From positions 1 to 40,822 of the forward strand of contig CACXFB010000088.1 of the NCBI GenBank assembly GCA_902766825.1: a stretch of 40,822 bases of DNA. Reading direction: 5' to 3'. The notes beneath the pieces are model-generated. The model saw only the letters and a program-made list of their open reading frames with translations, was not told the origin of the DNA and ran no database searches. The DNA is from an uncultured Lachnospiraceae bacterium (GTDB lineage: Bacteria > Bacillota > Clostridia > Lachnospirales > Lachnospiraceae). The position numbers and the translations under genes are program-made. This document shows, piece after piece, positions 28,990-37,866 of this stretch. Position 1 is the first letter of the stretch; each line of letters begins with the position of its first letter.

Positions 28990-30219
28990 ATGGGTTTATA
29001 TGAAAAAGATATCATTGATATGTTGGTAGACAAGAAAAGCTTTGAGGATTATATACATAATAAAAAAGAAAAATCGAATATATCCGAAAATGAACTGGCA
29101 AAATGGAAGGCATATATCGACAGTGAAAGATATCAGGATGTTGTAAGAAGTATCAAGGACGGTGATTATGTTATTCCCATTCCGGTAAGAAGAAGCATTA
29201 ACAAAGTATCAACCGGTAAAAAGAGAACAATATATTCTTTTGGTGAGGAATATAACCGGATTCTTAAAATCATCGCATTTTTACTTCACAGATATGACAG
29301 TGTGTTCGCAGACAATTGCATTGCTTTCAGATACGGCAAAAGGGCAGGAGATGTTCTAAGAGAGCTTGCAGGTGACAGATGCATTATGGGAAAGTACTGT
29401 CTTAAACTTGACATAAGCGATTATTTTAATTCCATTGATACGGATATTCTTATGGAAAAGATGAGCTTTTTAAAAGAGAAAGATGACAGGCTTTATTGTT
29501 TTTTTGATAAATTGCTGCATGCGGATATGGCATATGATAATGCCTTTACAGGTGAAGCTGTTCACATTAAAAGAGGTGCGATGGCAGGAATTCCGGTTGC
29601 CCCGTTTTTTGCAAATGTTTATCTTATGGACATGGATTGGTATTTTGAACGTGAAAAAATACAATATTTCAGATACTCAGATGATATAATTGTGTTTGCA
29701 AATGAACAGGACAAGATTGATGAATATAAAAAAATTATCATAAGTTATTTTGATAAACTAAAGATTAAGGTTAACGAATCAAAGACTAAGATTTTTATGC
29801 CGGGTGAGGGATTTGAATTTCTAGGTTTTAAGATGGATAGTAGCGGAATTGATTTATCGGATACAACCAAAGTTAAGATAAAAGGAAAGATACGACGTAA
29901 AGCCGGAGCACTTAGAAGATGGTGTGATAAGAAAAATCTTTCGTATGAAAAAGGTGCAAAAGGATTTGTTAAGGCAATGAATTATAAATTTTTTGCCGGC
30001 ACAAAAGTCACGGAATTTTCCTGGAGCAGATGGTTCTTTCCGGTTATCACGACAGACGCAGGACTTGGTGAAATTGATAAATACATGCAGGAGTATATAA
30101 GATACTGTATTACAGGAAGACATAACAAGTGCAATTACAAAGTAACCTATGATGATTTAAAAAATCTTGGCTACAGAAATCTTGTGCATGAATGGTACAA
30201 GTCAAAAAATATAAAGTAA
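28990..30219 (+). CDS. Stand-alone reverse transcriptase (retron/DRT/group II-like, class unassigned)
   Basis: The 409-aa protein has the RT palm/fingers motifs in order: GKKRTIYSFGEEYNRILKII (motifs 1-2), KLDISDYFNSID with the first catalytic Asp (motif 3), RGAMAGIPVAPFFANVYL (motif 4), FRYSDDIIVFA with the YSDD active site (motif 5), KVNESKTKIF (motif 6) and FEFLGFKM (motif 7). The C-terminal ~120 residues are basic and helical (KIRRKAGALRRWC ... CITGRHNKCNYKVTYDDLKNLGYRNLVHEWYK), a thumb-like region, and carry no endonuclease or maturase domain. I do not see the retron NAxxH and VTG motifs, nor DGR-type repeats. The start is ATG 28990 behind GAGG (28978-28981), 20 bases after the structured RNA. 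The next gene starts 14 bp downstream. Confidence 0.88.
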   Translation: MGLYEKDIIDMLVDKKSFEDYIHNKKEKSNISENELAKWKAYIDSERYQDVVRSIKDGDYVIPIPVRRSINKVSTGKKRTIYSFGEEYNRILKIIAFLLHRYDSVFADNCIAFRYGKRAGDVLRELAGDRCIMGKYCLKLDISDYFNSIDTDILMEKMSFLKEKDDRLYCFFDKLLHADMAYDNAFTGEAVHIKRGAMAGIPVAPFFANVYLMDMDWYFEREKIQYFRYSDDIIVFANEQDKIDEYKKIIISYFDKLKIKVNESKTKIFMPGEGFEFLGFKMDSSGIDLSDTTKVKIKGKIRRKAGALRRWCDKKNLSYEKGAKGFVKAMNYKFFAGTKVTEFSWSRWFFPVITTDAGLGEIDKYMQEYIRYCITGRHNKCNYKVTYDDLKNLGYRNLVHEWYKSKNIK

Positions 30220-30233
30220 CGGAGAATAAAAAG

Positions 30234-30782
30234 ATGCTCTACTTAATGAGACACGGACAGACAGACTGGAACCTGCAGCGTAAGCTTCAGGGAAGAACAG
30301 ATATCCCCCTTAATGAAACAGGAGAGAAGATGGCAAGGGATGCAAAGGAAAAATATAAAAACGAACATTTTGATGTATGTTACTGCTCGCCACTTCTTCG
30401 TGCAAAACGCACGGCAGAACTTTTTCTTGAAGGAACAGATACGCCGATATACACAGATGACAGACTTATGGAAATAAGTTTTGGAATATATGAAGGGGTA
30501 GCGGAATCATTTAACATACCTGACTGCCCAATCAATACGTTGTTTAATGAACCTGAAAAATACGATACGGTAGAGGGTGGAGAAAGCCTTAAGGAGTTGT
30601 ACGACAGAACAGGAGAATTTTTAGAAGAAGTAATAGGTCCATTGATTGCGGAAAGAAAAAAAGTTCTTATAGTTGGACATGGTGCCATGAATTGCAGTAT
30701 AATATGCCGGATAAAAGGATATAGTGTAGAAAAGTTCTGGGATTGTCTTATGGGCAACTGTGAACTGTTAAGACTTATTTAA
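30234..30782 (+). CDS. Histidine phosphatase family protein (phosphoglycerate mutase-like)
   Basis: The 182-aa protein has the active-site RHG motif near the N-terminus (LMRHGQTDWN, His7 phospho-acceptor), followed by LQGRTDIPLNETG, the second-Arg region YCSPLLRAKRTAELF, a Glu in MEISFGIYEG and the late VGHGAM His. It is a small cofactor-independent branch-1 phosphatase like PhoE/CobC, acting on phosphorylated metabolites of unknown identity. The start is ATG 30234 behind GGAGA; an extension to 30192 overlaps the RT gene and lacks a ribosome site. Only 14 bp separate it from the RT gene with no terminator, so it may be co-transcribed with the RT. Confidence 0.88.
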   Translation: MLYLMRHGQTDWNLQRKLQGRTDIPLNETGEKMARDAKEKYKNEHFDVCYCSPLLRAKRTAELFLEGTDTPIYTDDRLMEISFGIYEGVAESFNIPDCPINTLFNEPEKYDTVEGGESLKELYDRTGEFLEEVIGPLIAERKKVLIVGHGAMNCSIICRIKGYSVEKFWDCLMGNCELLRLI

Positions 30783-30807
30783 ACATCGTTACAAGGAGTG
30801 TGGAAAG

Positions 30808-31314
30808 TTGAGTACTAATAAAGATACTAATACATTAATTTCTGAAAATGTTTTTGTGGCAGAAGGTGCCATTATAAAGGGCAATGTTACCATAGGAAAG
30901 GATTGCGGTATATGGTATAATGCAGTAATTAGGGGCGATGAAGGTAGTATATCAATAGGTGAAGGCACTAATGTTCAGGACTGTAGTGTTATTCATGTCG
31001 ATTATGGTCATAATGTCAAAGTTGGTAATAATGTTACTATTGGGCATAATGCGATAGTCCATGGCTGTACGGTTGGGGATAATGTTCTTGTAGGCATGGG
31101 AGCAATTATATTAAATGATGCCGTTATCGGGAATAATTGCATTATTGGTGCCGGTGCGCTTGTGACAGGAGGAAAGACAATACCGGATAATAGCCTGGTG
31201 TTTGGCAATCCGGCCAAAGTTATAAGAGAACTGAACGAGGAAGAGATTGAAAGCATCGCTCATAATGCAAAGGTTTACATAGAACTTGCACATGATAATC
31301 TTGCTAATAAGTAG
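30808..31314 (+). CDS. Gamma-type carbonic anhydrase / hexapeptide-repeat protein
   Basis: The 168-aa left-handed beta-helix protein is built of hexapeptide turns. It carries the zinc ligands of gamma-carbonic anhydrases: His63 (VIHVDYG), His80 (TIGHNAIVHG) and His85. Other family marks are the RGD turn (VIRGDEG, Arg42-Asp44) and QD (Gln57-Asp58). It would interconvert CO2 and bicarbonate in the cytoplasm as a trimer, though some homologues (YrdA/PaaY-like) have other or unknown roles. The start is TTG 30808, 9 bases behind AAGGAG (30793-30798). It has a normal length and is complete. Confidence 0.88.
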   Translation: MSTNKDTNTLISENVFVAEGAIIKGNVTIGKDCGIWYNAVIRGDEGSISIGEGTNVQDCSVIHVDYGHNVKVGNNVTIGHNAIVHGCTVGDNVLVGMGAIILNDAVIGNNCIIGAGALVTGGKTIPDNSLVFGNPAKVIRELNEEEIESIAHNAKVYIELAHDNLANK

Positions 31315-31357
31315 ATTGGAATAAAGATTATAAAATAAAAATCAACGGAGGTTTAAG

Positions 31358-31699
31358 ATGCATTTACTTGTTATTGTACTTACATATGAAAATCTTACAA
31401 GAAAACTTGTAAGAAGACTTGCAAAAGAAGGTATTAAAGGATGTACCATAATCGACAGTCAGGGTATGGCAAGTGTTATTGAGGATTTTGATGATCTGCC
31501 GGTGTTTGGAATACTTAAGCACATACTCGATGATAACGACGAAGAGGAAAATAAGACAATCTTTATGGTGCTTAATGATGAAGATCTTGTCAAGGCAAAG
31601 GGAATTGTAAAGCAGGTGTGCGGAGATCTTAATCTTCCTAACTCGGGAATAATGTTTACTTTGCCTGTAGAAAGTGTAGAAGGAGTTGTGGGTGAATAA
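31358..31699 (+). CDS. PII-like signalling protein
   Basis: The 113-aa protein has a ferredoxin-like beta-alpha-beta pattern (HLLVIVLTYENLTRKLVRRLAKEGIKGCTIIDSQGMASVI ... IFMVLNDEDLVKAKGIVKQV) resembling PII/CutA proteins. The T-loop region holds an acidic stretch (DDNDEEEN). It lacks the canonical GlnB uridylylation site, so it is a PII-like rather than true PII protein. The stop overlaps the start of the antiporter gene by one base (TAATG), which suggests it binds and regulates that transporter, as PII-like proteins do for neighbouring membrane carriers. The ligand is unknown. ACGGAGGT precedes the start. Confidence 0.7.
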   Translation: MHLLVIVLTYENLTRKLVRRLAKEGIKGCTIIDSQGMASVIEDFDDLPVFGILKHILDDNDEEENKTIFMVLNDEDLVKAKGIVKQVCGDLNLPNSGIMFTLPVESVEGVVGE

Positions 31700-32883
31700 T
31701 GTTGTCATTAAACATACCGGAGCTTAATACATTAATATATGTCTCGATTCTGATTGCCGCGGCACTTGCTGCCGGTAAGGTTGTTAAGCAGATGAAGCTT
31801 CCTAATGTTACGGGATATCTGCTTATGGGGATTATAATAGGACCACATTGTCTTAATATTGTTAATACCGATGTTATTAACAGATTTGGAATTGTATCGG
31901 ATGCGGCACTTGGATTTATTGCATTTTCTATCGGTGCACAGTTTAGTATAAGCTTTCTTAGAAAAGTTGGTAAATCTCCTGTGGTTATAGCCGTACTTGA
32001 GGGCTTAGGTGCAACCAGTCTTGTTACTATAGTGCTATTAATTCTTGGAAAGGATGTTTCACTTTCGCTGGCACTAGGTTCTATTGCATCAGCTACGGCG
32101 GCTGCATCAACACTTATGATAGTAAAGCAGTATAAGGCATCAGGACCTGTTACTAATACATTGTTGCCGGTTGTAGCAATGGATGATGCGGTTGCGCTTT
32201 TTGCATTTGGTATTGCAATGGCAATCATCAAGACAATGAATTCCGGAAAGTTTTCTGTGGCATCACTTTCGGGACCATTAATAGAGATTTTTGGAGCACT
32301 GATTTTTGGAGCTGTTCTTGGAATACTTTTTACACAGCTTGTAAGGCTATATACAGGAAGAGGTAACAGACTTGCACTTACGATAGTATTTGTATTTGTC
32401 TGCCTTGGAGTATGTAAGATAACAGGTTTTTCTTCGCTTCTTGCATGTATGATGATGAGTGCAGTATTTGCAAATACATCAAAACATACTGTTAAGATAT
32501 TTGAACCGCTAGACAGAATGACACCGCCGATTTATATGATGTTTTTCATCATTTCAGGTGCATCCCTGGATATAACCATAATACCTAAGATTGGTGTTGT
32601 GGGAGTTGTATATGTGGTAGTGCGTGTTCTTGGAAAGATGATTGGAGCATATCTTGGTGCGACTATATCAAAGGCACCGGTTGTTGTAAGAAGATATCTG
32701 GGGCTTACACTTGTGCCGCAGGAAGGAGTGGCAATCGGGCTTGTCACCGTAGCAAAGACCAGCCTTCCACAGTATGGTGACACAATTCAGACAGTCGTAC
32801 TTTGCGGTATAGTTATATATGAGTTAGTCGGACCGCTTATAACAAAACTCAGTCTTAGAGCCGCAGGCGAACTGAACGAATAG
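31699..32883 (+). CDS. CPA2-family cation:proton antiporter
   Basis: The 394-aa integral membrane protein has about 12 hydrophobic segments. It includes the family motifs LPNVTGYLLMGIIIGP (second helix region) and VAMDDAVALFAFG, where the DD pair supplies the ion-binding acids as in the Na+/H+ exchangers of the NapA/KefB type. A RCK/TrkA-N regulatory domain is absent, so gating may depend on the PII-like protein encoded just before it. It exchanges Na+ or K+ for protons across the cytoplasmic membrane; ion choice cannot be read from the sequence. It is complete. Confidence 0.88.
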   Translation: MLSLNIPELNTLIYVSILIAAALAAGKVVKQMKLPNVTGYLLMGIIIGPHCLNIVNTDVINRFGIVSDAALGFIAFSIGAQFSISFLRKVGKSPVVIAVLEGLGATSLVTIVLLILGKDVSLSLALGSIASATAAASTLMIVKQYKASGPVTNTLLPVVAMDDAVALFAFGIAMAIIKTMNSGKFSVASLSGPLIEIFGALIFGAVLGILFTQLVRLYTGRGNRLALTIVFVFVCLGVCKITGFSSLLACMMMSAVFANTSKHTVKIFEPLDRMTPPIYMMFFIISGASLDITIIPKIGVVGVVYVVVRVLGKMIGAYLGATISKAPVVVRRYLGLTLVPQEGVAIGLVTVAKTSLPQYGDTIQTVVLCGIVIYELVGPLITKLSLRAAGELNE

Positions 32884-32942
32884 ATTTTTGATTTTGTTGA
32901 TAAATGAATTAGTTTAATAATTAAAAAAGAAAAGAGGACGTA

Positions 32943-33419
32943 ATGTTAAAAAGCTATTTGATTACATTTTTTATTTCGATGGTACCTATAATTGAGCTTA
33001 GAGGAGCCATTCCTTACGGTACTTTGGTGTGTGACCCTGCGGTACCGCTGTTAAAAGCATATATAATTGCAATTATAGGCAATATGCTTCCTGTGCCGGT
33101 TATTTTTTTCTTTGCAAGAAAAACTCTTGAGTGGGGAGCGGACAAGAAGTTCATTGGCGGATTCTTTACATTTTGTATCAATAAAGGCCACAAAGGTGGA
33201 GAAAAGTTAAAAGAAAAAGCGGGCTTTGGTCTGTATTTTGCCCTGCTTCTTTTTGTAGGAATACCGCTTCCAGGAACAGGAGCATGGACAGGAACACTTG
33301 CGGCATCATTTCTTGATATGGAATTTAAGAAAAGCATTGTTGCAGTTATGGCAGGAGTACTGCTTGCCGGAATTATTATAGGAACACTTTCAGGATTAGG
33401 CGTAAATGTTTTGAAATAA
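32943..33419 (+). CDS. Small multidrug export protein (COG2426 family)
   Basis: This 158-aa membrane protein begins with a hydrophobic N-terminus and the family motif VPIIELRGAIPYG. A central helix (YIIAIIGNMLPVPVIFFFA), a basic loop and the conserved GIPLPGTGAWTGTLAAS stretch follow, ending in a final helix. The family is named for presumed drug export, but direct evidence is thin. AGAGGACG precedes the start. Confidence 0.85.
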   Translation: MLKSYLITFFISMVPIIELRGAIPYGTLVCDPAVPLLKAYIIAIIGNMLPVPVIFFFARKTLEWGADKKFIGGFFTFCINKGHKGGEKLKEKAGFGLYFALLLFVGIPLPGTGAWTGTLAASFLDMEFKKSIVAVMAGVLLAGIIIGTLSGLGVNVLK

Positions 33420-33450
33420 CAATTACATATTGTTATACGGAGGATAAGAA

Positions 33451-35610
33451 ATGTTTAACAAATTATATATTTTTGGAGCAGTTGCATTATTGTCCATGAC
33501 AGGCAGTGCGTACCTGTCATACGATTATAACCCTATGGTTAAGAGTGCTTATGCAGATGAAATCGAGGAGTCTGATTTAGATGATATCGATATTATGTCT
33601 GCTAGAAGACATAATATTTCGCTTATGTCGGCGCAGACTGCAGATGATGTCACATATGACGGAACTCCAAAGGAGCCACAAATCATTTTAACAGATGAAA
33701 ACGATAATATCCTTACTTATGGCACGGATTACAGTGTAAGCTATTATGATAATGTAAATGTTACTGACTATTATAAGGGATACAGACCAAGAGCTGTTAT
33801 AGAGGGAACGGGAGAGTACTTTGGAAAACAGACAGTGTATTTTGATATCCTTCCAAAGAATATTAAAAATGTTTCATATACTGTTGATGATATTGAAAAA
33901 TACAGTTTTACTGGAAAAGCAATCTATCCGTATACAAAGGTTACTGCCGATAACAAAAGAATGTATGAGGATATCGATTATTATGTAACGTGTTCAAACA
34001 ATACTGCTGTGGGCAAGGCAACAATTAATATAAACTTTATGGGAAATTATAAAGGAACCATAAGTAAAAAGTTTATCATTTTGCCAAAGCCTTCAAAGAT
34101 AACAGATTACAAATGCAAAGATGATTCATCAGCACAGATTTTCTGGAACAAGACAGAAGATGCAGATGGATATGTTATCTACAAATATGATGCAAATCAA
34201 AAGAAATATAATGAAATAAAGAATATTAAGGGAAATGAGAGTTTAAATACTAAAGTAACGGGACTGACAAAGGGTGAGAGAGTACGATTATCAATACGTT
34301 CATATAAAGTATGTGAAGATAAAAGTGTAATATATTCCAATAATGTTAGTTTTTCGTTTACTGCAGGAAAACAGGTAACTTCGATTACCAACCTCTATAA
34401 GGAAAGCCAGATAACTTTGGCTGTAAAGCAAAAAAGAGATATAGTTTTAAATATTGCGCCGGTTGATGCGTATAACAAAAAGGTTGTATTTTCAAGCAGT
34501 AACACATCCGTTGCAAAAGTTGACAGTAAAGGTGTGATTACAGGTGTTGCACAGGGTAACGCAGTAATTACGGCAACTTCAACAGATGGTTCAAATGTTG
34601 TATATTCCGTTAAGGTAAAGGTTACACCAAGAGCAAAGTCATTTACGGTGAATAATAAAAATCTTAGTATTGTCAGTGTGGATCATCAGCTGTATTCATA
34701 TGATGAGATGGTAAGTGATATTGAGCTTCTTTCCAACAAATATTCAAGATTTATAAGTGCGAGTGTCCTTGGTAAATCATATGACAACAGACTGATATAT
34801 GATATAGCAATAGGTAATCCTAAAGCTTCAAAACAGGTAATTATTGTTGGAACAACACATGCAAGAGAATATATGAATTCTCAGCTTATTATGAAGCAGA
34901 TAGAGATGTATTGCTATTATTATTACAACGGAATGTATGAAGGCAAATATTTCAGTGAATTATTTGATGAGTGCTGCATTCATTTTGTACCGATGCTTAA
35001 TCCGGACGGAGTGACGATAAGCCAGTACGGTCCACAGAAAATAAAGAATGCGACTTTGAGAAATAATCTTTATACTATGTATAAAAAATACGGTGGCGGC
35101 ACTTCAAAGAGCACATATTTTAAAAGATGGAAAGCCAACGGAAGGGGCGTAGACCTTAACAGAAATTATTATGTTAAGGGAGGCAAAGGAGAGTTTGGCA
35201 AAGGGCATGCCTGCGATCAGGGGTATTACGGGGCATGTGCATATTCCGAAAAAGAGACAAAATGTCTTGTGAATCTGTTTAATAAGGTAAAGCCAAAGGC
35301 AACGATTTCGTATCATTCGACCGGTTCGCAGATTTATTGGAAATACGGTCAGAGTGGAAGTCATCTTGAAAAATCGAGAATTCTTTTTGAATCAGTAAGA
35401 AGCCTTACGGGATATCAGCCGATAGGAAGTGTGTCAAAAGGTCCGGGATTCAGTGACTGGGTAAATTCTGTTAAAGGAATTCCTGCAATGACTGTTGAGA
35501 CGGGAAAAGGGCTGTGTCCACTGTATTCAAGTGAATTTAATTCCATATGGAATAAGAATCAGATGGTACCTTTATCTATGGCGTATAATGTTATCAGATA
35601 TGATATGTAG
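33451..35610 (+). CDS. Secreted M14-family zinc carboxypeptidase with Ig-like domains
   Basis: The 719-aa protein has a signal peptide with likely cleavage after SAYA (~35). Two strand-rich repeats (~65-205, the first with VTYDGTPKEPQI) come next, then an FN3 domain (~213-305) and a Big_2 domain (~313-395). An M14 peptidase domain occupies ~410-719. The zinc and catalytic residues are all visible: His470 and Glu473 (THAREY), Asn570-Arg571 (VDLNRNY), His622 (SYHSTG) and catalytic Glu683 (TVETGKG). It should act outside the cell, removing C-terminal residues from peptides or cleaving the peptidoglycan stem (gamma-D-Glu-DAP type); which one is undecided. ACGGAGGA lies before the start. Confidence 0.92.
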   Translation: MFNKLYIFGAVALLSMTGSAYLSYDYNPMVKSAYADEIEESDLDDIDIMSARRHNISLMSAQTADDVTYDGTPKEPQIILTDENDNILTYGTDYSVSYYDNVNVTDYYKGYRPRAVIEGTGEYFGKQTVYFDILPKNIKNVSYTVDDIEKYSFTGKAIYPYTKVTADNKRMYEDIDYYVTCSNNTAVGKATININFMGNYKGTISKKFIILPKPSKITDYKCKDDSSAQIFWNKTEDADGYVIYKYDANQKKYNEIKNIKGNESLNTKVTGLTKGERVRLSIRSYKVCEDKSVIYSNNVSFSFTAGKQVTSITNLYKESQITLAVKQKRDIVLNIAPVDAYNKKVVFSSSNTSVAKVDSKGVITGVAQGNAVITATSTDGSNVVYSVKVKVTPRAKSFTVNNKNLSIVSVDHQLYSYDEMVSDIELLSNKYSRFISASVLGKSYDNRLIYDIAIGNPKASKQVIIVGTTHAREYMNSQLIMKQIEMYCYYYYNGMYEGKYFSELFDECCIHFVPMLNPDGVTISQYGPQKIKNATLRNNLYTMYKKYGGGTSKSTYFKRWKANGRGVDLNRNYYVKGGKGEFGKGHACDQGYYGACAYSEKETKCLVNLFNKVKPKATISYHSTGSQIYWKYGQSGSHLEKSRILFESVRSLTGYQPIGSVSKGPGFSDWVNSVKGIPAMTVETGKGLCPLYSSEFNSIWNKNQMVPLSMAYNVIRYDM

Positions 35611-35657
35611 TATAAATGTTAGATTAATATATGGGGTATTTGAAAAGGAACAGAATT

Positions 35658-36341
35658 ATGATGTTATTTATAAAGATACTTTTAACCGAATTTATAGCTG
35701 AGATGGGAGATAAGACACAGCTTATGTTAGCGGCTATGACTTCTAAGTATAAGCTTAGGGATATTATTCTCGGAACAGCAGTGGCAATTGCGATTCTTAA
35801 CGGCATTGCGGTTGTTGCGGGTGGCCTGTTAAGTGAAGTTATTCCGGAAGGTGTCATTAAGTTTGTGGCAGCGGCAGCTTTTTTATTCTTTGCTGCAACC
35901 TCACTTGCAAAGGAAGATGATGAGGAAGAAGATGAAAAGAGCGTAGGTATTAAGATTGCTCCTCTTGCGGTGGCAGGAACATTTTTTGTTGCGGAGCTTG
36001 GTGATAAGACACAGCTTACAGCTATAACATTTGGTGCAAATGAGGGAATAAGCAATGCTCTTATTGTGTGGATTGCCTGTTCCATAGGTTTGTTTGCGGC
36101 AGATATGACAGGACTTTTGGCAACATATCTGCTTAAGAGTAAAGTATCGGATAATATGATGAATATGGCAGCATTTTTCATATTCTCGGTTTTTGGAATG
36201 TTAACGTTAAAGAAATCATTTGAACTTCTTGGAATGAGAGCATCTTTGGTGACGCCGCTTATTATTGCTTTAACGGTGGTATTTCTTGCTGTATGCTTTG
36301 TAATATTTGTTAAGAATGGTAAGAAGGAACAAAACGACTGA
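35658..36341 (+). CDS. GDT1/TMEM165 family (UPF0016) cation transporter
   Basis: The 227-aa membrane protein has the two signature motifs of the family, one per half: FIAEMGDKTQLM and FFVAELGDKTQLT. The acidic and polar residues of these E-x-G-D-K-T motifs form the ion path. About six helices are split by an acidic cytoplasmic loop (KEDDEEEDEKS). Family members export Mn2+ or Ca2+ in exchange for protons. ATG 35658 is chosen because AAAGGA (35644-35649) is well spaced for it; the longer frame from 35631 has no ribosome site. Confidence 0.9.
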   Translation: MMLFIKILLTEFIAEMGDKTQLMLAAMTSKYKLRDIILGTAVAIAILNGIAVVAGGLLSEVIPEGVIKFVAAAAFLFFAATSLAKEDDEEEDEKSVGIKIAPLAVAGTFFVAELGDKTQLTAITFGANEGISNALIVWIACSIGLFAADMTGLLATYLLKSKVSDNMMNMAAFFIFSVFGMLTLKKSFELLGMRASLVTPLIIALTVVFLAVCFVIFVKNGKKEQND

Positions 36342-36360
36342 CAAACAGATGGAGGTTGCG

Positions 36361-37866
36361 ATGAATATCAGAGAAATACTTGAGTTTGATAACATAACAA
36401 TTCAGTGTCATGATAATCCGGATGCGGATACTCTGGCTTCGGGATATGCTTTGTACTGTTATCTTAAAGAGCATGGTAAAAATTCGAGAATTATATACAG
36501 TGGAAGACAGCTTATATCGAAAGACAATCTTGTGATGTTCGTTGATAATCTCAAACTTCCGATAGAGTATGTTGCAGACAACACTAAGAAGATAGACGGT
36601 CTTTTAGTGACTGTCGACTGCCAGTATGGGGCGAGAAATGTAACGAAGTTTATTGCTGATGAGGTTATGATAATCGATCATCATCAGGTTGAGATAACCG
36701 ATGTTAAGAGCAGCCTGATTCGCAGTAACATCGGAAGCTGTTCAACAATTATGTGGGAGCTTCTAAAAAAAGAGAATTTTCCATTTGGAAAATATGAAGA
36801 TCTTCAGACGGCGTTGTACTATGGACTTTATACGGACACAAGCCAGTTCGTTGATATTACTAATCCTCTTGATAAGGATATGCGCGATGCGATGAAATTT
36901 GATCCTGTATTGATTAAGAGACTTATGAATGCAAACATGAGTGTCAAGGAACTTGAGATAGCAGGGCTTGCCATGATTCGTTCCATAGTCAACAAACAGG
37001 AAAGATATGCGGTCGTTAAGTCAAGACCTTGCGATCCTAACATTCTTGGTCTTATAAGTGATTTTGTGCTTCAGGTAAGTGACGTGGACATCTGTGTTGT
37101 TTTCAACAAGCTTGACTACGGAGTTAAGTTTTCAGTAAGAAGCTGCATAAAGGAAGCAAAGGCAAATGATGTGGCTGCATTTATATCAAAAGGAATTGGC
37201 TCGGGCGGAGGTCATATAAGCAAGGCCGGTGGATTTATTGACATTGATGAATATGAGCGTAAGTATAAGACAACCCAGCTTGAGAGTTATTTCTGTGATA
37301 TGATTAACAGTTACCTTGACAGCTATGACATAATTGAAGCGCAGGAAGCGGATGTTAATATATCAGAGTTTGGAATGTTCCAGAGAAAAGAGATTGTTTT
37401 AGGGTATGTTAAGGCGACAGACCTGTTTGATACGGGAACAGAAGTTGTGATAAGAACTTTGGAGAGCGATATAAATATTGGTGTTGAAGATGACATGTAT
37501 TTTATGATAGGAATCAAGGGGGAAGTGTACCCTGTCAGAGGAGATGCTTTTGGTAAGAGATATACACCGGTTGATGAGCCGTACAATATGAAAGTTGAAT
37601 ACGAGCAAAAAGCCATGGATGTAAATACAGGTGATGAATATCTGCTTTTGCGTTATGCAAAATCATGTATATCAAAGTCTAAGGTGCCTGTCTATGCAAA
37701 GAGACTTACAAGAGGCGTGAAGGTATTTACAAGCTGGGATAATGACTGTTACATGCTTGGTGAGAGCGGTGATTATCTTGTTATAAGCTGTAATGATTTA
37801 AAGGATATGTTCATAGTGGACAAAGAGATTTTTGAGACAACTTACGAGGAGTACGGCAATGATTAA
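36361..37866 (+). CDS. DHH-family phosphoesterase
   Basis: The 501-aa cytoplasmic protein has an N-terminal DHH domain (motif I ITIQCHDNPDADTLASGYAL, motif III MIIDHHQVEI, and a TDTSQF motif). A DHHA1 domain with GSGGGHISKAGG at ~280-292 follows. These belong to the RecJ/NrnA superfamily of Mn-dependent phosphodiesterases that cleave oligonucleotides or cyclic dinucleotides. The C-terminal ~180 residues form an extra strand-rich region (DMYFMIGIKGEVYPVRGD) that is not part of NrnA and may be specific to this branch. The start is ATG 36361 behind GGAGGT. The stop overlaps the CobW gene by 8 bases, so the two are translationally coupled. Confidence 0.88.
   Translation: MNIREILEFDNITIQCHDNPDADTLASGYALYCYLKEHGKNSRIIYSGRQLISKDNLVMFVDNLKLPIEYVADNTKKIDGLLVTVDCQYGARNVTKFIADEVMIIDHHQVEITDVKSSLIRSNIGSCSTIMWELLKKENFPFGKYEDLQTALYYGLYTDTSQFVDITNPLDKDMRDAMKFDPVLIKRLMNANMSVKELEIAGLAMIRSIVNKQERYAVVKSRPCDPNILGLISDFVLQVSDVDICVVFNKLDYGVKFSVRSCIKEAKANDVAAFISKGIGSGGGHISKAGGFIDIDEYERKYKTTQLESYFCDMINSYLDSYDIIEAQEADVNISEFGMFQRKEIVLGYVKATDLFDTGTEVVIRTLESDINIGVEDDMYFMIGIKGEVYPVRGDAFGKRYTPVDEPYNMKVEYEQKAMDVNTGDEYLLLRYAKSCISKSKVPVYAKRLTRGVKVFTSWDNDCYMLGESGDYLVISCNDLKDMFIVDKEIFETTYEEYGND

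Noticed and set aside
28748-30219. Classical retron (msr-msd plus retron RT).
   Set aside because: The RNA layout fits, but I cannot find the NAxxH and VTG motifs of retron RTs, and no conserved branching-G context is clear after the 5' arm. I keep it as an unassigned RT/RNA system.
28291-30219. Diversity-generating retroelement.
   Set aside because: No template/variable repeat pair with adenine-specific differences, no Avd-like gene and no C-type lectin target were seen nearby.
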